Below, in pieces: positions 10,917 through 20,771 of a stretch of 64,000 nucleotides of DNA. This DNA is from Brucella pituitosa (lineage in GTDB: Bacteria; Pseudomonadota; Alphaproteobacteria; Rhizobiales; Rhizobiaceae). Location of the stretch: positions 1 through 64,000 of the forward strand of contig NZ_PYSY02000010.1 of the NCBI RefSeq assembly GCF_003049685.1, read 5' to 3'. Position 1 is the first letter of the stretch, and each line of letters starts with the position of its first letter. Below the pieces are notes generated by a model. That model did no database searches, was not told the origin of the DNA, and saw only the letters and a program-made list of their open reading frames with translations. The position numbers and the translations under genes were made by a program.

Positions 10917-11150
10917 GTGCCCCTTGATCGGCCGGTCGAGACGACGTTGATTGGCACCAATGGCGCCAGTTCCGGTGTTTGCTATTGTCAGATGGCGGGC
11001 AAGGCCGGTCAACGCATGGCGCAGGATATCGAAGGGGTTGTGCCCAAGGGTCCCCTTGTCAAACTGGAAGCCGGAAGTCTGATCGGCGTGTTGTTTCTTG
11101 AGCGTGCTGCAACCCTCGTCTGGCCTAGCATCACGGAACGAAGCAATGCC
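10917..11150 (+). CDS. unknown coding fragment upstream of the IcmT-like gene
   Basis: An open frame with natural codon use reads RPVETTLIGTNGASSGVCY, then AGKAGQRMAQDIEGVVPKG and KLEAGSLIGVLFLERAATL. It runs in frame straight into the start of the IcmT-like gene. I do not recognise a family; it could be the 3' end of a transfer gene. No upstream start was found, so it may be a remnant. Confidence 0.3.
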
Positions 11151-11477
11151 ATGAATAGGGACGAGGATCTTTACGGCCGGACCATCATGTGGCGGGAAAC
11201 CATGCACTCCTCGTTTTTCCTGCTCGACGCGCATTGCATTTTGTCCTGCCGCTGTTCCTCTTCCATAAAAGGTGGTGGACATTCGCAGTGCTGCTCGTCA
11301 CAGTTCTGTCTTTCGCTGCCATGCGATTGTTTCAGTATCGCCCGTCAAGTGCTGTGCGCGCATTCAGATCGGTGCTTGCCGGTCTCTGCGCCAGCCCTTG
11401 GCGACAGCAGACTGCGTCCTGGCGTGGATTACGGTTTTGAATATCGCATTGAAGGCAAAAAGCGCTTCAGACATTAA
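11151..11477 (+). CDS. IcmT/TraK-family protein (frameshifted)
   Basis: After correction of a shift near 11230 the protein reads MNRDEDLYGRTIMWRETMHS, then FFLLDARIAFVLPLFLF and HKRWWTFAVLLVTVLSFAA. The DAR(I/A)A...P-L-x-F...RWWTF signature with a single following transmembrane helix matches the IcmT/TraK family, small inner-membrane parts of type IVB secretion/conjugation systems. The C-terminus RAFRSVLAG and VDYGFEYRIEGKK is reached through further shifts near 11390-11420. About 109 residues. No other Dot/Icm component is recognisable beside it, so it is either an orphan or a remnant. Confidence 0.55.
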   Translation: MNRDEDLYGRTIMWRETMHSSFFLLDAHCILSCRCSSSIKGGGHSQCCSSQFCLSLPCDCFSIARQVLCAHSDRCLPVSAPALGDSRLRPGVDYGFEYRIEGKKRFRH

Positions 11478-11752
11478 GGCGTATTCGCTGTTTGTTGCGG
11501 ATGTCCCCCGTGCAAAGCTCCACGCTTTTGCAGGGTTTTTTGAGTGCGCAGAGCACGGCAGGAACAAAAACCATCTTTCGCGGTTGTTGTCTCAGTGATC
11601 AGGTGCCGAGGAGACCGCGGGGCCAGCGACGGTCAAGTTCTTCCTTCTCGTCTCGCGGCAGCAAGACGCTGCGGGTCAGAATTGAGCAGTCTGGCATCAC
11701 CGCTTTATAGTGGACGTCTCGATGTGGCACTGACAGCTTGATGAGGACAGTC

Positions 11753-14388
11753 ATGGCCCGCGATAAACTCGCAACCTACAAAAAAAAGCGCGACTTTGAA
11801 AAGACGCAGGAGCCAAAGGCGCGAACCGGCCAAAGGCCTCGAAGCTGCGCTTCGTTATTCAGAAACATGCTGCGACGCGACTGCATTACGATCTGCGTCT
11901 CGAACTTGACGGTGTTTTCAAATCCTGGGCCGTAACCAGAGGACCCTCTCTTGATCCCGGCGACAAGCGCCTGGCGGTCGAGGTCGAAGACCATCCGCTT
12001 GATTACGGGGATTTCGAGGGAACGATCCCCAAAGGTCAATATGGCGGCGGCACTGTGATGCTCTGGGACCGTGGTTACTGGACACTAGAAGGAGAACTGA
12101 CCGCCGGCGAGGCGCTTGCCAAAGGCGATCTGAAATTCACGCTGGAAGGTAAGCGACTGCATGGCAGCTTTGTGCTGGTGCGCATGAAAGCGGATCACAA
12201 CGGCTCCAAGCGCACCAACTGGTTGCTGATCAAGCATCAAGACGCGTTTTCCGTGTCCGGCGACGGTGCTGCCGTTTTGGACGACAATGACACCTCTGTC
12301 GCATCCGCTCGTTCCATGCAGATGATAGCAACCGGCAAAGGCAGAAAGCCGCGCCCTTCATGGTTGAAACTGACGCTATCGCGGCAGACGCCGTTTGGGA
12401 AAGCGGTCATGGCCTTGCTGCTAAAAGCGCGAAAAGAACAAAAGGATGTCGGAGACCGCCAAGTCAAAGCCCGCCACCATGCCGGACTTCATCCCACCCA
12501 ATTATGCGAAACCCGCGAGAGCCGCCGGCTTCGAAAACTGGATTCACGAAATCAAATTCGACGGCTACCGCATCCAGATGCACGTCAATTCTGGCATAGT
12601 CACCTTGAGAACCCGAAAGGGTCTCGACTGGACAGAAAGATTTCCAGCCATTGTAAAAAGCGCGGCAGCACTCCCCGACGGCATCATCGATGGGGAAATC
12701 TGCGCCCTGGACGAAAGTGGAGCACCTGATTTTGCAGCGTTGCAGGCAGCTTTGTCCGAGGGCAAAACCGATGCCCTGGTTTATTTCGCGTTTGATCTGC
12801 TTTTTGACGGCAGCGAGGACCTGCGGCAACTTCCGCTCACCCACCGCAAGCAACGACTCGATCAGATGGTAGAAAGCGTCAGTGAGGATCCGCTGATCCG
12901 CTATGTGACACATTTTGAAACAGGCGGGGAAGCGGTTCTGCGTTCCGCCTGTCGTCTTTCGCTGGAAGGCATCGTTTCCAAACAGGCGGACGCCCGCTAT
13001 GTCTCAAGTCGTTCCGACAGCTGGGTCAAGTCCAAATGCCGTTCAGGCCATGAAGTGGTGATTGGCGGCTATGCCGCGACCAAGGGCAAATTCCGTTCTT
13101 TGCTCGTCGGCGTCAATCGCGGCAGACATTTCGTATATGTTGGTCGTGTCGGCACCGGCTATGGCGCAAAAACCGTTGCGGGCATTCTACCGAAACTTCG
13201 TGCGCTTGAGGCCAGGAAATCGCCTTTTACCGGTATCGGTGCGCCCAAGGGAGGCACCGATATCAAATGGATGAAACCGCAATTGGTCGCAGAGATACAA
13301 TTCGCCGGGTGGACGGCAGACGGCCTCGTTCGCCAAGCGGCGTTCAAAGGGTTGCGCGAGGACAAGCCAGCGAAAGAGGTGGTTGCCGAAAAGCCGGCAG
13401 CGCCGAGCGACGTCGATGTCCCTGAAAACGACACCGCAAAGCCTGGACTTATTCTCGCCTCTCAAGCAGGCGGCAAACCCAATATCATGGGCGTATTGAT
13501 TTCGAGCACTGATAAGACACTCTGGCCGGATGCCGGGGATGGAAAGCCGGTCACAAAACTCGATCTCGCCCGCTATTACGAGGCGGTGGGACCGTGGTTG
13601 ATCAACCATGTCAAAGGCCGGCCCTGCTCGGTGGTTCGCGCGCCCGATGGTTTGCAGGGCGAGCAGTTCTTCCAGCGTCACGCGCTCCCAGGTACCTCGA
13701 ACCTGATCGAACTTGTAGAGGTGTTTGGTGACAGGAAGCCCTATCTCCAGATCGATCGGGTGGAAGGGCTCGCAGCAGTCGCTCAAATGGGTGGCGTCGA
13801 ACTGCATCCGTGGAATTGTTTATCCTATGAACCCGAAATCCCTGGTCGGCTGGTGTTTGATCTCGATCCTGGCCCTGACGTGGCTTTTTCGAGCGTTATC
13901 GAAGCGGCGCTGGAAATGCGCGATCGCCTTGATCAGCTTGGTCTGGTCAGCTTCTGCAAAACCACGGGCGGCAAGGGACTGCATGTGGTCACGCCGCTTG
14001 GCCGCGGCAAACGCAAAAAACTCAGCTGGGCAGAAGCCAAGGGTTTCGCACACGATGTTTGCCAGCAAATGGCCGGCGACTTGCCCGACCGCTACCTGAT
14101 CAAAATGGCCAAAAGCCAGCGCAAAGGCCGTATTTTCCTGGACTACCTACGCAATGACCGCATGTCGACAGCCGTTGCACCGCTCACCCCGAATGCGCGA
14201 GGGCAACGGTGTCGATGATGCTCAACTGGACCCAGGTCAGAAGGGGCCTCGACCCCAAGCGATTTACAATCCGGACCGTTCCCGCGCTGCTCGGAAAGAA
14301 AATGGTCTGGGAGGACTATTTTGACGAGCAACGTTCTCTGCGTGAGGCGATAAAGAAGCTCGAAAAATCGATACGTCCACCAGCTTGA
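11753..14388 (+). CDS. ligD: non-homologous end-joining DNA ligase LigD
   Basis: ATP-dependent ligase that repairs double-strand breaks with Ku. Three domains in order: 3'-phosphoesterase ([20 protein letters not shown], then [19 protein letters not shown]), ligase with the lysine nucleophile motif EIKFDGYR near residue 266 and [13 protein letters not shown], and a C-terminal polymerase/primase domain (LFDLDPG-like [25 protein letters not shown]). An upstream GAGGA favours the ATG at 11753. Shifts near 11835, 11930, 12345 and 14195 are needed; the last joins the tail [18 protein letters not shown] ending at 14388. About 878 residues, the size of three-domain LigD. No ku gene is visible in the window. 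Confidence 0.9.
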
Positions 14389-14667
14389 GCAATCGTCAGC
14401 ACTGTACGCGCACCCGCGATGAGAATGGGGTTGCATTCGTAGTGCAATATATGAATCCTTTTGTAACATCGTATTTCTGCAAGTGTTTGCACCACGATTT
14501 GTGAAGCTCGGGTGCCCTTCGCGTAACCGGAGCATATTTGTTGGCGGTGGTTTAGTTTTTTGAGTCAAAGTCAGAAATATTAAACCCTGTGCATATCGCG
14601 TGTTCCGCATCGATATTTCATGGCTATGGGATTCCTGATTTTGGCAAATCATGATTCTCTTTTTGGT
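14389..14667. other. intergenic between ligD and the IS66-like gene
   Basis: About 280 bases, probably including the left end of the IS element. I could not find a matching terminal inverted repeat. Confidence 0.4.
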
Positions 14668-16317
14668 ATGCCGAAGAGAACGCTTCCCTCGCCTGAGCAT
14701 GCTGACACGCTTTCACTGAATGCGTTGCGCAGTCTGGTCACGGGTTTGGTTGAAAAGGCAGAACATGCAGAGGCTCGACTTGAGAAACTGGAAGCTGAGA
14801 ATGCAGCACTCCGTGAGGAGAATGCCGAGCTGCGTCTGGAAAACACCCGGCTTAAAGTTGAGAACCAACTCCTTCGCGATGAAATTGCGCGGCTGAAAAA
14901 CCTGCCACCACGACCGCCGTTCAAACCGTCAGGCATGGACAAGGCCACAGACGCGAAGGTTCACGACAGCAGCGGCGGAAACCTCGTGGGCCCAAACTGG
15001 ACGCGGACCGCGTTGACCGCGACGTTGTTCTTCATGCCGATGTTCCGGCTGGATCACGCTTTAAGGGCTACAAAAGCTATTACGTGCGCGACGTGGTTTT
15101 GCGTGCTGAAGTTATTCATTACCGGCGCGAATGCTGGGTGACCCCGGACGGTAAAACAATCCTTGCGCCTGCCGGAATTGTCGGCGGCTACGGACCCAAT
15201 CTGCTGCGGTTGTGTTTAATGCTTCATGCACAGGGCCAGGTGACGATGGAACGACTATCGACGCTGTTGAACGATATCGGCGTGGATATCTCGAAACGAC
15301 AGGTTGTTCGTCTGCTAACCAGGAACCTGGATGGTTTTATCGCTGAGGATGCTGCGGTTCTGCATACTGGTCTTGTGTCGGCAGACTATGTAACGGTCGA
15401 CGACACCGGTGCTCGTCATGCCCGCGATAATTTCTATACTACTCATATCGGCAACGCGCATTTTAGCGTCTTTCGCACCACAAAGACGAAATCACGGCTG
15501 AACTTTCTGTCGCTGCTGCGTGGCAATTATACCGACTATGTTCTTAACGATGCAGCATTCGATTATTTGCAAGCCCGTAACATTGATCCTGCACTCATAG
15601 CCCGCTTACACCCCACAAACCACAGCACTTTCCCAATCAGGTGCCGTTTCTTGAACATCTGCTCAGAAATGGCGTCGATATCTTCGACAACAATACGGTC
15701 CGCATGTTCGGTGAAGCTGGTCTATGGGGAGCCATCCGATATCACGGGCTTATGGGCAATACGGTCATTGTCTCTGACGATGCAGGGCAATTCCGGGTTG
15801 GGGAGCATGCATTGTGCTGGGTGCATGCTGAACGCTTGCACAAGCTGATGCCAGCAACGCCCCAGCAGGTCGGACATGTCGAAACTCTGCGCAAACTCAT
15901 CTGGCTCTTTTACAAGCTTTTGAAAGACTTTGCCCGAAGTCCCAGCCGTCGTGCAGCTCAGGCCCTTGAAGTCAGGTTCGATCGGATATTTTCCATTCGC
16001 ACCGGATATGCTGATCTGGATAAGCTTCTGGTGCGCTTACCGCGCCGTAAGTACGAATTGCTGAAAATTCTCGAACGACCCGAAATCCCGTTACACCAAT
16101 GCGTCCGAGAACGATCTGAGGAGTTGCGTCACCAAACGCAAGATCTCTGGCGGTACCATGAGCCGGGATGGGCGTGTCGCCCGCGACCATGCTCGGTCTC
16201 ATGAAGACCTGCAAAAGCGGTCTGTCCTTCTGGCATTATCTCGGCGACCGGCTTGGCGTGCCCGGTCAACAGCCAGCGACCCCTGAACTTGCAGCTCTCA
16301 TTATCGCAAAAGCCTGA
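14668..16317 (+). CDS. IS66-like DDE transposase (frameshifted)
   Basis: Begins MPKRTLPSPEHADTLSLNAL and continues with a leucine-zipper coiled coil (residues about 25-90, heptads such as LEKLEAENAALREENAELR). The catalytic part contains VTVDDTGARH (first Asp), VIVSDDAGQF (second Asp) and NASENDLR (Glu), the DDE triad in IS66-like spacing, plus HALCWVHAERL. Shifts near 14955, 15620 and 16105 are required; corrected length is about 549 residues. No tnpA/tnpB-like helper ORFs are adjacent, unlike classical three-gene IS66 elements. Element ends not found. Confidence 0.8.
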
Positions 16318-16323
16318 TCACGC

Positions 16324-16665
16324 TTACTTGCGACCACCAGGCTTTGAAAATGGGACTACCTGCCCTGCTTTTGCCGGCACCTCATCCATAATATGGCGGT
16401 CTGTCAGTGTCAGTAATGACGGTGAAACGTTCCACTGCTTGTCGTCATCCGTATGCACCGTCACCGTCTTACGATTGCAGCGCAGAACAAAGCCCCGATT
16501 TACGGCTCCATCCGGCCCTGTAAACGTCACGCCGCTGCCGATCCTGATATCCTGCAACGCTAAAGCCGTCTTTTGCTGATGCAGATATTGCAGGCGCTCA
16601 ACGATGCGACGGTTCAGCGCCATCAGCGTTGCTTCATCCAGACTATCAATGTCGATCTCAGTCAT
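16324..16665 (-). CDS. small protein of unknown function with beta-barrel-like region
   Basis: Intact 113-codon gene starting MTEIDIDSLDEATLMALNRR after AGAAGG. A helix (IVERLQYLHQQKTALALQ) is followed by a strand-rich part, GVTFTGPDGAVNRGFVLRC and KTVTVHTDDDKQWNVSP, reminiscent of KOW/SH3-like folds of plasmid-borne small proteins that I cannot name. It ends 7 bases from the convergent IS66-like gene, so it may be element-associated. Confidence 0.6.
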   Translation of the reverse strand: MTEIDIDSLDEATLMALNRRIVERLQYLHQQKTALALQDIRIGSGVTFTGPDGAVNRGFVLRCNRKTVTVHTDDDKQWNVSPSLLTLTDRHIMDEVPAKAGQVVPFSKPGGRK

Positions 16666-16995
16666 CCGCGCCTTCTTCAACATGAAATTGAAGCAATCTT
16701 CTCTCACAGACCGGATTATGATACATTGCAAGTCAGCGCGCAATTGCACAGTAAAATAGCACCGCCAACGGATGTGCCCGCGTACGACTTTCTGGCGGGA
16801 TAGCACGACTTTTCTTCGAACTAACCTTTTCAATAGATTACACAAATATCTCTATACGAAACCGAATATTGCTCTAGCTTTCGTTACTCTGATGTCAACA
16901 TTACGGGTTTATAACATCCGATAAGTACAGGTTATCGAAGCTTATTGATTTGACGCCGCAAATCAGCGAAAGTCAGGGCAAAATGCGAGGAACAC

Positions 16996-17493
16996 ATGAA
17001 CAAAACATACGACAACGACGCCGCTTTTCAGCGCACACTTCTTAGCTGGCATCAATCTCGCAGACAGATGAGCCGTCGCGCAGTCGATGGATTCGCTATG
17101 GCAATAGCTTTATCTGTCTGGCTCGGTTCGGCAGCAGCCATCGAAATCACTGTCCGGCAAGCCGAAGGCTTCGACTTGCGCGTCATTGACCAGATGTTGA
17201 CTTACTTTTTGTGGACATCGAGCGCTTTTCTCACGTTGCCTTTTACGCAGTATCGTAAGCGGGGCCGTGAAATAAATGTATGGATCTCTGAAACTGTCAC
17301 CGGCGCCGCAGGCCTGATCATTGGTCTCTGCTGCGGCTTGGCTCTTCCAGTGCTATTTCGGGAAACAGATCCTTCAGCTATCAAAATATTGCTGACCGCG
17401 CCAATCCTTTGGATTGGTTTCGAAGCGTTTGCTTTCGTGATGTGCTCAGTGCGGCATCTGTCGGAAAATTTCTACGGTCCGCTTGCGGAATAA
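16996..17493 (+). CDS. hypothetical inner-membrane protein
   Basis: Intact 165-residue protein, start MNKTYDNDAAFQRTLLSWHQ, with GAGGA upstream. Four hydrophobic segments are visible: AMAIALSVWLGSAAAI, MLTYFLWTSSAFLTLPF, AAGLIIGLCCGLALPVLF and ILLTAPILWIGFEAFAFVM. A conserved-looking basic stretch separates segments two and three. No family recognised. Alone between the IS66-like region and the recombinase. Confidence 0.65.
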   Translation: MNKTYDNDAAFQRTLLSWHQSRRQMSRRAVDGFAMAIALSVWLGSAAAIEITVRQAEGFDLRVIDQMLTYFLWTSSAFLTLPFTQYRKRGREINVWISETVTGAAGLIIGLCCGLALPVLFRETDPSAIKILLTAPILWIGFEAFAFVMCSVRHLSENFYGPLAE

Positions 17494-17626
17494 TCCAGGC
17501 GGACAGGAAATCTCATTTTGCCAAACAGCCTGAGAGAACGACTGAGATAATGAAAACTCCGTGTATTCTCGATATCACAATCCGCCATCGAACAGCGCGC
17601 CGAAACGCTCCGATAGCCGCTGTCTG

Positions 17627-18606
17627 ATGATCGACATGCCGGATCAGGATGTCGAGACATCAGTCAATGGTCGAATCAAGGCTCAATGGCCGCAACCGGC
17701 AGCCCCCTCCCCTTTCCGGCGCCGGAAGCCCTGCTCCTGAAATTCGTCGCCCATCATTTGTGGCGGCCACAGCAGCGCGAGATCGAACCCGATCACGGCA
17801 TGCCTACCGGCGTGGAAGAGGAATTGCGCCAACAAGGCTTTTTGCGTGTATCCGGGCCGCATGCACCAGCAACGGTGCGCCGGCGTCTGGCCAACTGGTC
17901 GACGCTGACCCGCTGGCGCGGTCTGGAGGTGCGTTTTCATCGCCGTCCGTCAAATCGGCCGTCCGGCTTGCGGTGCGCGCCCTGAACCGGCCGCGCAGCC
18001 GCAAAGTGCCCATGCGATTACCGGCGATATTCTGGACAAGCTGCTGGCAACCTGTTCCGGCGGATCTCACCGCTTTGCGGGATCGGGCTATCCTGATGGT
18101 AGCCTTTGCCTCGGGCGGGCGTCGGCGCAGCGAAATCGCAGGCTTGCGCGTAGAACAACTGGTCAAACAGGTGCCTGTCACTGACGAGGATGGTTCCCCC
18201 CTTCCCTCGCTCGGCATCCATCTCGGTCACCAAAACCAGTGGTGCCGGTCACGATGAAACCGTCTATCTGACCGGCCGACCCGTCGAAGCCCTCACCCGC
18301 TGGCTGGAAGCAGCTAGGATCGACAAGGGCAGCGTGTTTCGAAAAGTCGATCGATGGAGCAATGTGTCCGCGCGTGCGCTGGAACCGCGCCGTCAACCGG
18401 ATCGTCAAACAGCGCGCAAATGGCCGGGCTCGACGCAAGTGAATTCTCCGCGCGGCCTGCGCTCCGGCTATCTCACCGAAGCGGCCAATCGTGGCATTCC
18501 GCTCCCCGAAGCGATGGAGCAATCGCGTCATCGCTCAGTGCAGCAGGCATCCAACTATTACAATAATGCTACAAGGCGAAGCGGTCGTGCGGCCAGAATG
18601 CTATGA
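17627..18606 (+). CDS. tyrosine recombinase / site-specific integrase (frameshifted)
   Basis: Phage-integrase-fold recombinase. N-terminal SAM-like part: EELRQQGFLRVSGPHAPATV and RRRLANWSTLTRWRGLE. Catalytic part: LRDRAILMVAFASGGRRRSE (first Arg), SPRGLRSGYLTEAANRG (second Arg box), HRSVQQASNYYNNA (His and nucleophile Tyr). The start used here is an ATG at 17627 (MIDMPDQDVETSVNGRIKAQ). Shifts near 17695, 17935, 18030, 18235 and 18400 interrupt it; corrected length is about 325 residues. Such recombinases are common on Rhizobiales plasmids. It ends 24 bases from the convergent defence operon, suggesting the two moved together. Confidence 0.8.
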
Positions 18607-18629
18607 AGATAACTGCCATGGGATAGCTA

Positions 18630-19337
18630 TTACGCAGCCCGGATCTTTGCTCTAAGGACGTCTGCAATAATTGAATATACTTGAGCGGGATTATGATAAT
18701 GCAATTGCGCTAAAGCACCGATTGCACTTGTTAGAAATCCTTGCCTCAAAAATAGCTTTTCAACGGCCGCTCGATGCTCTACTCGCGTGAGAGCGTTGAG
18801 TTGTAGTCCTTGAATAGTCCTATGGCCTTTTAATGATCGTTTTTGAAAAACGTATCCCTTTTACCTTGATATGATTGCTGAAAACGTCGAGATGTGGATG
18901 TACCCAGCGAAAGTCTGCTGCGGATGAAATCGCGACTGGTGGTATGTTTCTTGAGAGCACGGGGCTACAATTTATTAAGCCCTCCTCCAGAAACTTTATT
19001 AGATCGCCTTTTAGTTTTCGCAAAGCAGCTTATAACTCCTCGCTTTCTGATTGTTGCACGTTGAGCATGAAAGCGCCAGATTAATTTCGAAGGTGAAAGC
19101 GGGGTGAGCAGATTTTTCGATGATATGTTCAAGCTCGGTGTCACGGTAATCGCCAAGCGGTCGTCGACAGTAGCAGCAGAGAGAGCGCTGAGCATGCCTT
19201 AGTGTGCTTTTTAGATTCTGCTTGAATTCGGTGACAATCTTTGCGCGACTATCCCAATTGCGACCCGCAAATGATGCAAGCGTAACTCCGCTTGCGTAGG
19301 TGGGCGTCGGTAAAATGCGTTCGAAGCCTATATTCAA
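18630..19337 (-). CDS. HNH nuclease, PtuB-like (frameshifted)
   Basis: Reads ERILPTPTYASGVTLASFAG, then a zinc-finger HNH core: SLCCYCRRPLGDYRDTELEH and ALSCSTCNNQKARSYKLL, with two CxxC pairs, the E-H catalytic pair and the terminal N/K. After shifts near 19010 and 18830 the C-terminal part follows (LIKFLEEGLINCSPVLSRN, then VEHRAAVEKLFLRQGF and PAQVYSIIADVLRAKIRAA) to a stop at 18630, total about 236 residues. The TTG start overlaps the ATPase stop as TTGA, implying translational coupling. Companion of SMC-like ATPases in Septu-type defence (PtuAB). Confidence 0.75.
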
Positions 19338-20664
19338 TCTCGACGATCTCCATCCAATAACGCATCAACAACCGCACTTAAAGGGTCGCTTTCCGACGCC
19401 TCGCGCAAATGCCGCAGTCTCGGCAAAGCATTATGAAATCAGCACTTTTGTCAGATCGTTTTCAACCAGATTAACGGCTCTTTGAACAAGGTCGACTACA
19501 TTGAGGTTCCGGCTCGAAGCGATGCCGAACTGATCGAAAAGAATACTATCACTTGATGCGCCAAACTGGACCGGAGCCGCAGGCATGACGTCCATAGGGA
19601 TACTCAAATCGACGATCATGCTATCGGGTTTTGCAGAAGCTACAATGAGTGGCGAGTGTGTAGAAATAACGAGATGACCATCTTGCATTAATTCACACAA
19701 CTCAGGACCGTTCTCATAAAGTCTTGTTGCCACTGAGGATGAAGGCTGTTTTCCGGCTCATCAATCAGCACAATAGATTCCGCTGTAACTGAAAACCCTA
19801 ACGCCAGAAGACTGGTTAGCATGTGGTATTCACGAACTAAGCTCGTAAGCCGAAAACGGTTCTTCGCCCGGACGCTGTACAAAGGCTCGATCGATAATGA
19901 GTATATCAAGCTAATAACCCAAGCCTCACGGCGCGGTTCTCTGGAGTGTCAGTGACACTAAATTGATCCAACGTTGTTTGGAGAGATTTTCCTTTGCGCT
20001 CCGTTATTAGGACGTTCAAGAAATCGAAATCGTCCCCAGAAAATTGGGCTACCACACTTTGAGCGGTAGCCTTAGATATGCCGCCTCGATTTTTCGTTTC
20101 TGCGTTTTCGTCCAGAGCTATAGCGAGGATTTCGTGCGGCGTTTTCGATGGAAACCGCTTACGGAATTTGGGATCGTAGCGGATATCTAGACTCAGCCTG
20201 GGAAGAAGCCCTGAAAATGAAAACGTCCTTTCGAAGAAAGGTAATCGAAACCGCTCTTTCATCGCCGGGTTCAACGCGAAGATAACTGCAGTTTCCAGAG
20301 GAAGCTTTTTACTGAGTAAATTGGTCCCGGCGCGTTGGCCGATATAATGATAGTTTGCCACGTCGTATTCTGTACGGCGCCCACCCTGCATCTTCACGGG
20401 AAATCTGTCAGCAACCGATCCCGAAAAGCAAACTACTGGAGTCGGCGTGGGTGCCTGATACTGGCCGCAAAACTGTACTCTCGTCCGATGGTCCGGCAGT
20501 ATAAGCGCCGATACGAGATCCCGAAGCACCGAGCTCTTTTGTGAGCCGTTTTGACCTGTAAGTAGCGTGAGTTCAAAACTTGGACTTAGTACACCGGTAT
20601 TGAACTTTAATAACCGCTGATCTCCTGAGCGGTCGTAATATTTCAAACTCTGAATTTTTGGCAT
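19334..20664 (-). CDS. SMC/ABC-like ATPase, PtuA-like (frameshifted)
   Basis: Starts MPKIQSLKYYDRSGDQRLLK; GGCGGGGA precedes this ATG. Walker A lies at about residues 37-44 (GQNGSQKS; the third Gly of the usual motif is Gln). The Walker B region reads SIVLIDEPENSLHPQWQQDF and the switch-His segment HLVISTHSPLIVAS. Frame changes near 19910 and 19700 (and 19437 at the 3' end) give about 443 residues. Domain content is that of AAA_21/SMC-like defence ATPases. Overlaps the HNH gene by four bases and lies 107 bases after the AIPR gene, so the three form an operon. Confidence 0.75.
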
Positions 20665-20771
20665 CTTCCCCGCCTCAGGTCTCATCCATTCGAAGCTCTT
20701 AGTCCATCAAACTTAGCTTTTACTAACTGTTTGGTTTGGGAAAGAACCTCACAGACTCTGACAATCGCACT

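Noticed and set aside
10908-11282. 124-codon minus-strand ORF
   Set aside because: It mirrors the plus-strand frame that runs into the IcmT-like gene and matches no family.
12464-13807. long minus-strand ORFs inside ligD
   Set aside because: Shadows of the ligase gene; all motifs are on the plus strand.
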